A stretch of DNA of 64,000 nucleotides, from assembly GCF_000340965.1 (NCBI RefSeq), contig NZ_ANAY01000007.1:186001-250000 (forward strand), read 5' to 3'. Below, one piece after another: positions 25,167 through 33,371 of this stretch. Both the position numbers and the translations under genes were made by a program. The notes beneath the pieces were generated by a model that worked only from the letters and a program-made list of their open reading frames with translations, searched no databases and had not been told where the DNA came from. The stretch comes from Nocardiopsis kunsanensis DSM 44524. GTDB taxonomy: Bacteria > Actinomycetota > Actinomycetes > Streptosporangiales > Streptosporangiaceae. How positions within the stretch are numbered: position 1 is the first letter of the stretch; every line of letters starts with the position of its first letter.

Positions 25167-26057
25167 ATGCTCATGCCCTCCGAGCTCGCCCTCGTCCCCG
25201 CCGCCGTGATGGCCCTGGCCGTCCTCGCGTCCGGTGTGCTCGGGGTCCTGCTCGGCCGTGTCTGCGGGCGCCTGGTCCCCCTCTTCGGTCCCGCCCGGCC
25301 CGTACCCCGTTCCGCCGTACCCGCCGACCTCGGCACGGACGCACTGCCCGGGCCTCCCACCCACGAGGACGAGGGGCCTCCCCCTCCCCGCTGCCCGCAC
25401 TGCCTCAGCGACCTGCCCTTTCCCGAGTTCCTGTCCGCTCTCACCGGCCCGGGGGCGTGGTGGAGCGGCGCCTGCCCGCACTGCCGCGACACGGTCCCGG
25501 CCCACCCCGCCGTGCCTGCCGTCACCGGCGTGCTCTTCGCGGTCACCGCTGCGGTGGCCCTGCAGCAGCACTGGGCGCCCACCGACCTTCCGGCCGTGCT
25601 CTGGCTCGTCGCGTTCGGTGTGCCCCTGTCCGTTGTCGACCTGCGGGTCATGCGCCTGCCCGACCCCGTCGTGGGCACCGCCTACCCGGTTGCCGGGGCC
25701 CTGTTGGCCACCGCCGTGCTCTGGCCCTCCGAGGACGGGCTCCGGCGCGGGGCCGAGGCCCTGGTGAGCATGGTCCTGATCACGGTGCTGTACTGGCTGC
25801 TGTGGCGCGTGCAGCCCTCCGGCCTCGGGTTCGGCGACGTCAAACTCGCCGGGATCACCGGCCTCTACTCGGGATGGGCGGCGGGAGCCGTCGGTGCCCT
25901 GGCGGCCGCCTTCTGGGCCTTCGCGGTCTTTTCGCTCGTCGGGACGGTCCTGCTCGCCCTGCGCCGTCTCACCCGAAGACAGCCCTTCCCCCTGGGGCCG
26001 TTCATGCTCGGCAGTACCCTGCTCACCGTCCTGGCCGGTGCACCTCTGCTGCCCTGA
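25167..26057 (+). CDS. A24 prepilin peptidase (type IV leader peptidase)
   Basis: Membrane aspartyl protease that cleaves prepilin signal peptides. The 296-residue protein has an N-terminal hydrophobic segment, then a cytosolic loop with paired CPHC (residues about 79 and 107), a remnant of the zinc-binding methyltransferase region in PilD-type enzymes, and about seven membrane segments. Catalytic aspartates are in [11 protein letters not shown] and [14 protein letters not shown], the signature of the family. The product is probably needed for a pilus or secretion system encoded elsewhere, since no pilin or Tad gene is in the window. It lies just upstream of aroC, a frequent arrangement in actinobacteria. 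Confidence 0.9.
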   Translation: MLMPSELALVPAAVMALAVLASGVLGVLLGRVCGRLVPLFGPARPVPRSAVPADLGTDALPGPPTHEDEGPPPPRCPHCLSDLPFPEFLSALTGPGAWWSGACPHCRDTVPAHPAVPAVTGVLFAVTAAVALQQHWAPTDLPAVLWLVAFGVPLSVVDLRVMRLPDPVVGTAYPVAGALLATAVLWPSEDGLRRGAEALVSMVLITVLYWLLWRVQPSGLGFGDVKLAGITGLYSGWAAGAVGALAAAFWAFAVFSLVGTVLLALRRLTRRQPFPLGPFMLGSTLLTVLAGAPLLP

Positions 26058-26094
26058 CCCGGGGTCGCGTTCCACAGCGGGCCCGAATCCGTGG

Positions 26095-26107
26095 GATGAT
26101 CATCGAC
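26095..26107 (+). promoter_or_regulatory. Leaderless-type promoter of aroC
   Basis: GATGAT (26095-26100) lies 7 nt before the ATG at 26108, and the sequence between has no Shine-Dalgarno. It also argues against the ATG at 26096, which would fall inside the hexamer. Confidence 0.45.
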
Positions 26108-27289
26108 ATGTTGCGTTGGCTGACCGCGGGCGAGTCCCACGGGCCGGCACTCGTCGCGATTCTGGAGGGCCTCCCGGCCGGTGTGTCCGTCACCTCTGAC
26201 GACATCGCCGCCGCGCTGCTCCGTCGCCGCGCCGGGTACGGCCGAGGTGCCCGGATGAAGTTCGAGAAAGACCAGGTCTCCGTCATCGGAGGCATCCGGC
26301 ACGGCCGCACCCAGGGCGGTCCGGTCGCGATCGAGGTGGGAAACACCGAGTGGCCCAAGTGGGAGAAGGTGATGTCTCCCGACCCCGTTCCCGAGGAGGA
26401 GCTGGAGGGTCTGGCGCGCAACGCGCCCCTGACCCGGCCCCGCCCCGGGCACGCCGACCTGGTCGGCATGCAGAAGTACGGGCACGAGGAGTCCCGGCCG
26501 ATCCTGGAGCGCGCCAGCGCACGTGAGACCGCCGCCCGTGTGGCGGTGGGCGAGGTCGCCCGCCACTTCCTCGAGCAGACCATGGGTGTGCAGCTGCTCA
26601 GCCATGTCGTGTCCATGGGCCCGGTCGCGGTGCCCGAGGACGCGGCCGAGCCCCGCCCGGAGGACCTCGAGGCGGTCGACGCCGACCCCGTGCGCTGCTT
26701 CGACGCCGACACCAGTGCCCGCATGGTCGAGGAGATCGACGACACCAAGAAGGCCGGGGACACCCTCGGCGGGGTCGTCGAGGTGCTCGTCTACGGTCTG
26801 CCGCCCGGCCTGGGCAGTCATGTGCACTGGGACCGCCGCCTCGACTCGCGCCTGGCCGGTGCGCTCATGGGCATCCAGGCCATCAAGGGCGTCGAGGTCG
26901 GCGACGGTTTCCGTACCGCCGCACGCCGCGGGTCCCGGGCCCACGACGAGATCGAGCCCGGTCCCGACGGGGTGCGCCGCCGTACCAACCGCGCCGGTGG
27001 TGTCGAGGGCGGTATGTCCACCGGGGCCCCGCTGCGTGTGCGTGCGGCGATGAAACCCATCGCGACCGTGCCCCGCGCGCTCGACACCGTCGACACCTCG
27101 ACAGGTGAACCCACCCAGGCCCACCACCAGCGCAGCGACGTCACCGCGGTGCCCGCCTCCGGCGTGGTCGCGGAGGCGATGGTGGCGCTGGTCCTGGCCG
27201 AGGCCGCCGTCGAGAAGTTCGGCGGAGACTCCGTCGACGAGACCGGACGCAACGTCCGTGCGTACCTGGACTCGCTCGAGATCCGTTGA
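26108..27289 (+). CDS. aroC: Chorismate synthase
   Basis: Last step of the shikimate pathway: EPSP to chorismate with reduced FMN. The N-terminus [20 protein letters not shown] carries the first signature with its catalytic His, followed by [17 protein letters not shown], the [14 protein letters not shown] block, [18 protein letters not shown] and, near the C-terminus, [15 protein letters not shown] with Arg-Ser-Asp. 393 residues, full length. The start at 26108 is where similarity begins. A small GC hairpin follows the stop and aroK-aroB lie 247 nt downstream with their own promoter. Confidence 0.96.
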   Translation: MLRWLTAGESHGPALVAILEGLPAGVSVTSDDIAAALLRRRAGYGRGARMKFEKDQVSVIGGIRHGRTQGGPVAIEVGNTEWPKWEKVMSPDPVPEEELEGLARNAPLTRPRPGHADLVGMQKYGHEESRPILERASARETAARVAVGEVARHFLEQTMGVQLLSHVVSMGPVAVPEDAAEPRPEDLEAVDADPVRCFDADTSARMVEEIDDTKKAGDTLGGVVEVLVYGLPPGLGSHVHWDRRLDSRLAGALMGIQAIKGVEVGDGFRTAARRGSRAHDEIEPGPDGVRRRTNRAGGVEGGMSTGAPLRVRAAMKPIATVPRALDTVDTSTGEPTQAHHQRSDVTAVPASGVVAEAMVALVLAEAAVEKFGGDSVDETGRNVRAYLDSLEIR

Positions 27290-27292
27290 CGC

Positions 27293-27309
27293 AGCGGGCC
27301 GGGCCCGCT
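27293..27309 (+). terminator. Short GC hairpin after aroC
   Basis: AGCGGG / CCCGCT arms with a 5-nt loop begin 4 nt after the aroC stop. No T-tract; weak. Confidence 0.4.
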
Positions 27310-27431
27310 CAGCCGTCCGGGCCCGGCGTGGCCGAGTACGTCCTCGGCACGGTCGGCCGTCGGACCCGACGCTCCCCGGACGTGCGCCGGGAAAGGCCGC
27401 CGACCGGCCGGAACCCCCTTCCACGGGGGCC

Positions 27432-27437
27432 TAGACT
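27432..27437 (+). promoter_or_regulatory. -10 element of aroK-aroB
   Basis: TAGACT, identical to the efp -10, sits about 100 nt before the aroK GTG, directly after a small CCCCC/GGGGG hairpin (27415-27430). No convincing -35. Confidence 0.5.
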
Positions 27438-27536
27438 GAACCGTGCGGACGTGCCCCCGGGCCGTGTCCGCTTCCGACGGCTGACCCCGGCCGCTCCCGC
27501 GGGACCGGCCCCGACCCCATTCAGTGAGGCAGAAGC

Positions 27537-28061
27537 GTGGCAAGAGCGATCGCGGTGCTCATCGGTTCCCCGGGCTCGGGCAAGTCCACCGTCGGCGAGG
27601 CCCTGGCCCGCCGGCTCGACACGGACCTGCTGTGCACCGACACCGAGATCGAGAAGCGTGCCGGCAAACCGGTCGGCGACATCTTCGTCGAGGACGGCGA
27701 GGACCACTTCCGTGTCCTGGAACGCGAGATCGTGGCCGAGGGCCTGCGTTCCTGGGAAGGTGTGATCGCCGTCGGCGGCGGTGCGGTCCTGGACGAGCGC
27801 ACCCGTGCCGACCTGGACGCACACCACGTCGTCTACCTGCAGGTGCAGTTCGGCGAAGCCGCCAAGCGTGTGGGCATGGACGCGGCCCGGCCGCTGCTCT
27901 CGGGGAACCCGCGCACCAAGCTCCGCCAACTGCTCAACGAACGCCTGCCGATCTACGAGGGTCTGGCCTCGGTCACTGTGGAGACCACCGGCTACCACCC
28001 CGAGGAGATCGTCGACGAGATCCTGCCGACCCTCGACAACTCCGGAAAGGCCGAGAAGTGA
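27537..28061 (+). CDS. aroK: Shikimate kinase
   Basis: Phosphorylates shikimate at the 3-position using ATP. 174 residues with the Walker A GSPGSGKSTVGEALA, the DTDLLCTDTEIEKRAGKPVGDIF substrate-binding Asp region, the VIAVGGGAVLD loop and RPLLSGNPRTKL lid with its Arg. The GTG at 27537 follows GAGGCAGAAGC. The stop overlaps the aroB start by 4 nt (GTGA), so the two enzymes are translationally coupled. Confidence 0.95.
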   Translation: MARAIAVLIGSPGSGKSTVGEALARRLDTDLLCTDTEIEKRAGKPVGDIFVEDGEDHFRVLEREIVAEGLRSWEGVIAVGGGAVLDERTRADLDAHHVVYLQVQFGEAAKRVGMDAARPLLSGNPRTKLRQLLNERLPIYEGLASVTVETTGYHPEEIVDEILPTLDNSGKAEK

Positions 28062-29140
28062 CCGTGACCCGTATCGGGGTCGGTGGGCCCGCCGAACGTT
28101 ACGACGTCGTGGTCGGCACGGGGGTCCTCTCCGAGCTCCCCGGCCTGGTGGGCAACGCCGAGAAGGTCTGCCTCATCCACCCCGAAACGCTGGGCGAGCT
28201 CGCCGACCGAGTCGCCGGCACTCTGCGGGAGACGGGGCACAACGTCTTTCCGATGCCCGTCCCCGACGGGGAGGCCGCCAAGACCGCCGACGTGGCCGCG
28301 GGCCTGTGGTCGCGCCTGGGCCGGAACAACTTCACCCGCAGCGACGTGATCGTGGGCCTGGGCGGGGGAGCCGCCACCGACCTCGCCGGGTTCATCGCGG
28401 CTTCCTGGCTGCGCGGGGTACGCGCGGTCCTGGTCCCCACCACCATGCTCGGCATGGTCGACGCCGCGGTCGGGGGCAAGACCGGCATCAACACGCCCGA
28501 GGGCAAGAACCTCGTGGGTGCCTTCCACCCTCCCGCCGGTGTGCTCTGCGACCTCGAGACCCTGCGCACCCTGCCCCGGGCCGACTACATCGGCGGTCTC
28601 GCCGAGGTGCTCAAGGCCGGGTTCATCGCCGACCCCGCCATCTGCGGCCTCGTCGAGGCCGACCCCGAAGGCGCCACCTCACCCGACGGGCCCCACACCC
28701 GGGAACTCATCGAGCGTGCGATCCGGGTCAAGGCCGACGTGGTCTCCGGCGACCTGCGCGAGAGCGGCCGACGGGAGATCCTCAACTACGGGCACACGCT
28801 CGGCCATGCGATCGAGCGTGCGGAACAGTACACCTTCCGGCACGGGTACGCGGTGTCCGTGGGTATGGTCTTCGTCGCCGAGCTGGCCCGTCTGGACGGG
28901 CGCATCGGTGAGGACCTCGTGCGGCGCCACCGCATGCTGTTGTCCTCGGTGGGGTTGCCCGTCTCCTACGACCGCGCCGCATGGCCCGACCTCTTGGCGG
29001 CCATGAGTGTGGACAAGAAGACCCGCGGCGACACCTTGCGTTTCGTGGTCCTGGACGGGCTCGCCGAGCCGGTGATCCTCAGCGGTCCCTCACCCGAGCA
29101 GCTCGGGGAGGCCTATCGCGCGGTCACGGCCGGAGCCTGA
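28058..29140 (+). CDS. aroB: 3-dehydroquinate synthase
   Basis: Second step of the shikimate pathway, NAD- and metal-dependent cyclisation of DAHP. Motifs visible: [50 protein letters not shown] and the metal ligands Glu in [11 protein letters not shown] and His in [12 protein letters not shown]. 360 residues. The GTG at 28058 overlaps the aroK stop. aroQ (3-dehydroquinase), which often follows aroB in actinobacteria, is absent here. Confidence 0.96.
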   Translation: MTVTRIGVGGPAERYDVVVGTGVLSELPGLVGNAEKVCLIHPETLGELADRVAGTLRETGHNVFPMPVPDGEAAKTADVAAGLWSRLGRNNFTRSDVIVGLGGGAATDLAGFIAASWLRGVRAVLVPTTMLGMVDAAVGGKTGINTPEGKNLVGAFHPPAGVLCDLETLRTLPRADYIGGLAEVLKAGFIADPAICGLVEADPEGATSPDGPHTRELIERAIRVKADVVSGDLRESGRREILNYGHTLGHAIERAEQYTFRHGYAVSVGMVFVAELARLDGRIGEDLVRRHRMLLSSVGLPVSYDRAAWPDLLAAMSVDKKTRGDTLRFVVLDGLAEPVILSGPSPEQLGEAYRAVTAGA

Positions 29141-29215
29141 CCCCTCGGAGACCACGGGACCTTCCGGCAACCACCGTGCCGTGCGACGGACGGCGTCCGA
29201 GTTCCCATCAGCCAC

Positions 29216-29221
29216 TAGACT
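29216..29221 (+). promoter_or_regulatory. -10 element of efp-nusB
   Basis: TAGACT, about 108 nt before the efp start, in the 188-nt gap after aroB. Its presence agrees with a separate transcript for efp. Confidence 0.5.
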
Positions 29222-29328
29222 GGCCCCGGGCGAGCTGCGCGGGAAACAAGTCCGTGCCTCGCCCCGCCGACCGACCGGGCGCCAGCCCGGTCTCCCATGT
29301 GTCCACACCCCTTGGAGAGACGACCGAA

Positions 29329-29892
29329 GTGGCCTCGACGAACGACATCAAGAACGGTACGACCCTGAAGCTCGAACACGGCGTTCTGTGGAACGTCCTG
29401 GAGTTCCAGCACGTCAAGCCGGGTAAGGGCGGCGCGTTCGTCCGCACCAAGCTGAAGAACGTGACGACCGGCAAGATCGTCGACAAGACCTTCAACGCCG
29501 GCGCGAAGGTCGAGTTCGCAAATGTCGACCGCAGCGAGATGGAGTACCTCTACAACGACGGAGAGTCCTTCGTCTTCATGGACACCTCCACCTACGACCA
29601 GATCCCGGTCCCGGAGACGGTCGTCGGCGACTACAAGAACTTCCTCCTGGAGAACACCAAGGTCACCGTCGCCACCTACGAGGACAACCCGCTCTACATC
29701 GAGCTCCCCCCGGCGGTCGAGCTCGAGATCACCGAGACCGACCCGGGCGTGCAGGGCGACCGCTCCACCGGCGGCACCAAGCCCGCCACGGTGCAGACCG
29801 GCGCCACCATCCAGGTCCCGCTGTTCATCACCACCGGCGAGTCCGTGAAGGTCGACACCCGCACGGGCGACTACCTCGGGCGAGTCAACTGA
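29329..29892 (+). CDS. efp: Elongation factor P
   Basis: Rescues ribosomes stalled on polyproline. 187 residues with the three-domain KOW/OB pattern. The tip of domain I reads [19 protein letters not shown], where the Lys of PGKGG is the position modified in other bacteria; the C-terminus [20 protein letters not shown] is characteristic. No EF-P modification enzyme is recognisable in the window. GTG at 29329 follows GGAGAG. The stop overlaps the nusB ATG by one base. Confidence 0.96.
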   Translation: MASTNDIKNGTTLKLEHGVLWNVLEFQHVKPGKGGAFVRTKLKNVTTGKIVDKTFNAGAKVEFANVDRSEMEYLYNDGESFVFMDTSTYDQIPVPETVVGDYKNFLLENTKVTVATYEDNPLYIELPPAVELEITETDPGVQGDRSTGGTKPATVQTGATIQVPLFITTGESVKVDTRTGDYLGRVN

Positions 29893-30305
29893 TGAGCGGA
29901 GCACGACGCAAGGCCCGGCGGCGCGCGGTCGAGGTTCTCTACGAGTCCGAGGTGCGGGCGATCTCGGTCGACGACGTCATCGCACGCCGCCGGGCCCAGC
30001 CCGAGCCGCCCATCAACGAGTTCACCGAGAGGTTGGCCCGGGCCATCGACGAGCGGCGCGGGCGTATCGACGAGCTGCTCGACGCCTACGCCATCGGTTG
30101 GACCTTGGAGCGCATGCCGGTCGTGGACCGCAACATCCTGCGGATGGGCGCCTACGAGCTTCTGTGGGACGACAGCATCCCGGACGGGGTGGCGATCGCC
30201 GAGGCGGTCGGTGTGGCCAAGGAACTCTCCACCGATGACTCGCCCAGCTTCATCAGCGGGCTCCTGTCACGGCTCATGGAGAACAAGTCGACGCTCGCGC
30301 TCTGA
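29892..30305 (+). CDS. nusB: Transcription antitermination factor NusB
   Basis: RNA-binding partner of NusE in rRNA antitermination complexes. The all-helical 137-residue protein starts [22 protein letters not shown] (basic helix binding boxA) and includes WTLERMPVVDRNILRMGAYELL and DGVAIAEAVGVAKELSTDDSPSF, the family hallmarks. TGATG overlap with efp. Confidence 0.95.
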   Translation: MSGARRKARRRAVEVLYESEVRAISVDDVIARRRAQPEPPINEFTERLARAIDERRGRIDELLDAYAIGWTLERMPVVDRNILRMGAYELLWDDSIPDGVAIAEAVGVAKELSTDDSPSFISGLLSRLMENKSTLAL

Positions 30306-30354
30306 GCCCCGCCGGGATCGGGCGGGAACGAGCACAACTAGTGGGGGGACCCAG

Positions 30355-31125
30355 GTGACGGACAAGGCCGGCACGACCGCGGGCGGAACGACCGGCCCGG
30401 CCCGGGCGGCCAACGCGGCCCGGACCGCGGTGGTGTGGGAGGCTCTGCAGGAGCTGTTGTCCCATTTGGGCGACGGCCCTCTGGAGATCGTCGACGCCGG
30501 CGGCGGTACCGGCGGCGCTGCCGTTCCCCTCGCCGAACTCGGCCACCGGGTCACGGTCGTCGAACCCAGCCCCGACTCCCTGGCCGCGTTGGAGCGCCGT
30601 GCCGCCGAGAGCGGCGTGGTCGTCCGCGGTGTACAGGGGGAGACCCGCGACCTGGGCACGCTCTTCGACAAGAGCAGCGCGGACCTGGTGCTGGTGCACA
30701 ACGTCCTGGAGTACGTGGACGATCCCGCGGCGGCGCTGCAGGACGTCGTCGGTATCACCCGCTCGGGCGGCGCCGTCAGTGTCCTGGCCACGAACGCGGT
30801 CGCGGGAGCACTGCACCGGGTCCTGGCCGGCCAGGTCGCCGAGGCCCAGCACCTGCTCGAGGACCCCGACGGCCGTTGGGGGGACAACGACCCGATGCCG
30901 CGCCGCTTCACCCGTGGCCGGCTCCAGCAGCTGCTCACCGACTCCGGGTTGGCCCCCACGAGCGTGCGCGGCGTGCGGGTGTTCGCCGATGTCCTGCCCG
31001 GGCAGGCCTGGGAAGGCGATGCCCAGACCGGACAGAACCTGGTCGACCTGGAGCGTGCGGTGGCCCAGCACCCCGAGATGGTGGGCATCGCCACCCAGCT
31101 GCACGTCGTCGCCACCCGTGACTGA
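30355..31125 (+). CDS. Class I SAM-dependent methyltransferase
   Basis: A 256-residue Rossmann methyltransferase. Motif I is LEIVDAGGGTGGAAVPLAELG, motif II VTVVEPSPDSLAALE, and LVLVHNVLEYVDDPAAAL is the post-II/III segment, with an Asn-Val-Leu-Glu-Tyr pattern similar to small-molecule or tRNA CmoM-like enzymes. GTG at 30355 has a G-run about 6 nt upstream. A CCCGCC/GGCGGG hairpin lies in the 49-nt gap after nusB, suggesting attenuation of read-through. Substrate is unknown. Confidence 0.85.
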   Translation: MTDKAGTTAGGTTGPARAANAARTAVVWEALQELLSHLGDGPLEIVDAGGGTGGAAVPLAELGHRVTVVEPSPDSLAALERRAAESGVVVRGVQGETRDLGTLFDKSSADLVLVHNVLEYVDDPAAALQDVVGITRSGGAVSVLATNAVAGALHRVLAGQVAEAQHLLEDPDGRWGDNDPMPRRFTRGRLQQLLTDSGLAPTSVRGVRVFADVLPGQAWEGDAQTGQNLVDLERAVAQHPEMVGIATQLHVVATRD

Positions 31126-31204
31126 GCCGTGCAGGGCCGGGGCCGTGACGAGGGCGGAGTACGTGCGGTCCCGCCCCCGGGTGGGCTCCCATCGCCGACG
31201 GACG

Positions 31205-31216
31205 TAATCTGAAACC
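31205..31216 (+). promoter_or_regulatory. Leaderless-type promoter of dinB
   Basis: TAATCT (31205-31210) lies 6 nt before the ATG at 31217, with no Shine-Dalgarno. No LexA-type palindrome is visible around it. Confidence 0.55.
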
Positions 31217-32503
31217 ATGAGCCGACGTCAACTCGAGCGCGGTGCCGCGATGCGGGGCAGGGTCTCCGCCGAGGGCATCGTGCCGCTGGGCGCGGACTTC
31301 CCCCCGGACGGATCAGGTCCGGACGCCGACTGCCACATCCTGCACATCGACATGGACGCGTTCTTCGCGAGCGTCGAACGCCTCCACAACCCCGAGGCCC
31401 GGGAGCGTCCCGTCATCGTCGGCGGGACCGGCCCGCGCGGGGTGGTCTCCTCCGCCGATTATCTGGCCCGGCGGTGCGGTGTGCACTCGGCGATGCCGAT
31501 GGTGCGTGCGATGCGCCTGTGCCCGGAGGCCCTGGTCTTCCCACCCGACGGCCCTGCCTACCGGGAGGCCTCCGAGGCGGTCATGGACATCCTCAGGTCC
31601 GTCACGCCGCTGGTGCAGCCGCTGTCGTCGGACGAGGCCTTCCTGGACGTCTCCGGGGCCCGGCGGAGGTTGGGCGGTCCCGTACGTATCGCCGCGATGA
31701 TCCGGGAACGGGTGCGCAAGGAACAGCGCCTGACCTGTTCGGTGGGTGTGGCCGCGACACCCTTCACCGCCAAGCTCGGTTCCACCCACTGCAAACCCGA
31801 CGGCCTGCTGCTGGTGCCCACCGAACACGTGCACGGCTTCCTCGACCCGTTGCCCGTGGGCGCTCTGCCCGGGGTGGGGGACAAGACCGAGAAGGCCCTC
31901 ACCCGGCTCGGGCTGCGCACCGTCGGCGACGTGGCACGCGTCGAGACCGACCTGCTGTGTCTGGAACTGGGGAACAAGGCCGGTACCCGCTTGGCCGAGC
32001 TCGCCCGCGGGGTGGACCGGAACTCGGTGACACCCGAGAGCCCGGACAAGAGCGTGGGGGCCGAGGAGACCTTCGACCGCGACGTGTCCGACGTGGAGGA
32101 GATCCACCGCGAATTCCTGCGGCTCTCGGAGAAGGTGGCCAGGCGCATGCGGGCGGCGGGCCTCGTGGGGCGCACGGTGAGCGTGAAACTGCGCCGTGCG
32201 GACTTCAGCACCATCAACCGTTCCCGCACTCTGCAGGAGAGCACCGATGTGGCCCGGGAGATCAACGCCGTGGCCAGGGAACTCTATGACATGTCGGGAA
32301 TGGAACGGACCCGGTTGCGTTTGATCGGAGTGAGGGTCGAAGGGGTGGAGGCCGCCGAACGGTCCTACCGCCAGTTGGCCCTCGGGGAGGAGGAGACGGG
32401 CTGGCGGGACGTCGAGCGGGTGATGGACCGAGTGGCGGATCGGTTCGGGCCGGGGGCGATCCAGTCGGCCGTGTTGGCCAAGCGTGATGAAAAAGACGTA
32501 TGA
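31217..32503 (+). CDS. dinB: DNA polymerase IV (Y-family translesion polymerase)
   Basis: Error-prone lesion bypass. Palm motifs ILHIDMDAFFASVE and PLSSDEAFLDVSGARR carry the three catalytic acidic residues; SVGVAATPFTAKLGSTHCKPDG and LPGVGDKTEKALTRLGLRTVGD are the fingers/thumb and helix-hairpin-helix segments, followed by a little-finger domain. 428 residues. The usual ASxxAKPDG segment reads GSTHCKPDG, a mild change near the nucleotide pocket. The beta-clamp motif is not obvious at the C-terminus. The gene is monocistronic by spacing, 243 nt before DUF3040. Confidence 0.94.
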   Translation: MSRRQLERGAAMRGRVSAEGIVPLGADFPPDGSGPDADCHILHIDMDAFFASVERLHNPEARERPVIVGGTGPRGVVSSADYLARRCGVHSAMPMVRAMRLCPEALVFPPDGPAYREASEAVMDILRSVTPLVQPLSSDEAFLDVSGARRRLGGPVRIAAMIRERVRKEQRLTCSVGVAATPFTAKLGSTHCKPDGLLLVPTEHVHGFLDPLPVGALPGVGDKTEKALTRLGLRTVGDVARVETDLLCLELGNKAGTRLAELARGVDRNSVTPESPDKSVGAEETFDRDVSDVEEIHREFLRLSEKVARRMRAAGLVGRTVSVKLRRADFSTINRSRTLQESTDVAREINAVARELYDMSGMERTRLRLIGVRVEGVEAAERSYRQLALGEEETGWRDVERVMDRVADRFGPGAIQSAVLAKRDEKDV

Positions 32504-32746
32504 TACGGCAACTTCCGGGCCTTCCCGAACGTTCCCATGGTGGGACCGGTAAGGCGGGTAGAAGAGAGGCATGGAAGCCGGTGTTTGCGAGACAGGGCGC
32601 GGGTACCGTGATCGTGGTGGGTCCGGTACACACGCAGCTTTTCTTTCCACCATGCGCTAGCACATCGTATTCTGGGCATATCACCGAACAAGAGACTGTT
32701 CATCAGTACCCGTCCCCCGACGCGGGGACTGTCGTAGGGAGGCGCC

Positions 32747-33166
32747 GTGCCGCTCTCTGAACACGAGCAGCGCATGCTCGACCAGATCGAGCGGGCGCTG
32801 TATGCCGAGGATCCGAAGTTCGCGAACTCAGTTCGGCACACGAACCCCGCGGTCCACTACAAGCGCCGGATCGTCAAGGCCGGGTTCGGTTTCGTCATCG
32901 GGGTCGTCCTGTTGCTGACCGGTCTGCTCCTGGGAGAGATCGCCCTTCAGGTCGGTGTCAGCGTTCTGGGGTTCGTCCTCATGCTGGCGTCCTTCCTCTA
33001 CGGGGCCAGCGCCTGGCGCAAGGCCGCCGGCGGAGGCGGCGAGGCCGCCATGGTGGCTGAGGAGACCGAGAGCAAACAGAAACGCAAGGGCGGCGGAGGC
33101 GGCCGTCCCGGGATGATGAACCGTTTCGAGGAGCGGTGGCGTCGTCGTCAGGAGGGTGAGGAGTAG
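32747..33166 (+). CDS. DUF3040 membrane protein
   Basis: Actinobacterial protein of unknown function, 139 residues. It opens MPLSEHEQRMLDQIERALYA, the DUF3040 hallmark, then two hydrophobic segments (FGFVIGVVLLLTGLLLGEIA and VSVLGFVLMLASFLYGASAW) and a Lys/Gly/Arg-rich cytoplasmic tail. GTG at 32747 after GGGAGGCGCC. The 243 nt upstream is AT-richer than average (for example around 32640-32700), consistent with a regulated promoter, but no element is clear. DUF3040 genes commonly lie just upstream of mraZ in this phylum. Confidence 0.88.
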   Translation: MPLSEHEQRMLDQIERALYAEDPKFANSVRHTNPAVHYKRRIVKAGFGFVIGVVLLLTGLLLGEIALQVGVSVLGFVLMLASFLYGASAWRKAAGGGGEAAMVAEETESKQKRKGGGGGRPGMMNRFEERWRRRQEGEE

Positions 33167-33230
33167 CTCTCCTACACGGTACCGGCACGGCCCCGGACAC
33201 GGCTTCGTCCGTATGCCCGCAGCGCTTCTG

Positions 33231-33271
33231 GTGCCCCGTTCACCTCCGGGAACCCCTGGGTGACGGGGCAC
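33231..33271. terminator. Bidirectional hairpin between DUF3040 and the transglutaminase gene
   Basis: GTGCCCCGT (33231-33239) and ACGGGGCAC (33263-33271) are perfect arms that extend inward with one bulged T (CACC/GGTG). It lies midway between two convergent genes. Confidence 0.65.
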
Positions 33272-33371
33272 ACTGCTGTCCGGATCCGGTGCCGGTACCT
33301 GCCCCGAACGCGCGCGGACCCGGTCCCGTACCCGGGACTCCGCTCGGGCCCCGCCCCGGTGTGAGCGGGGT

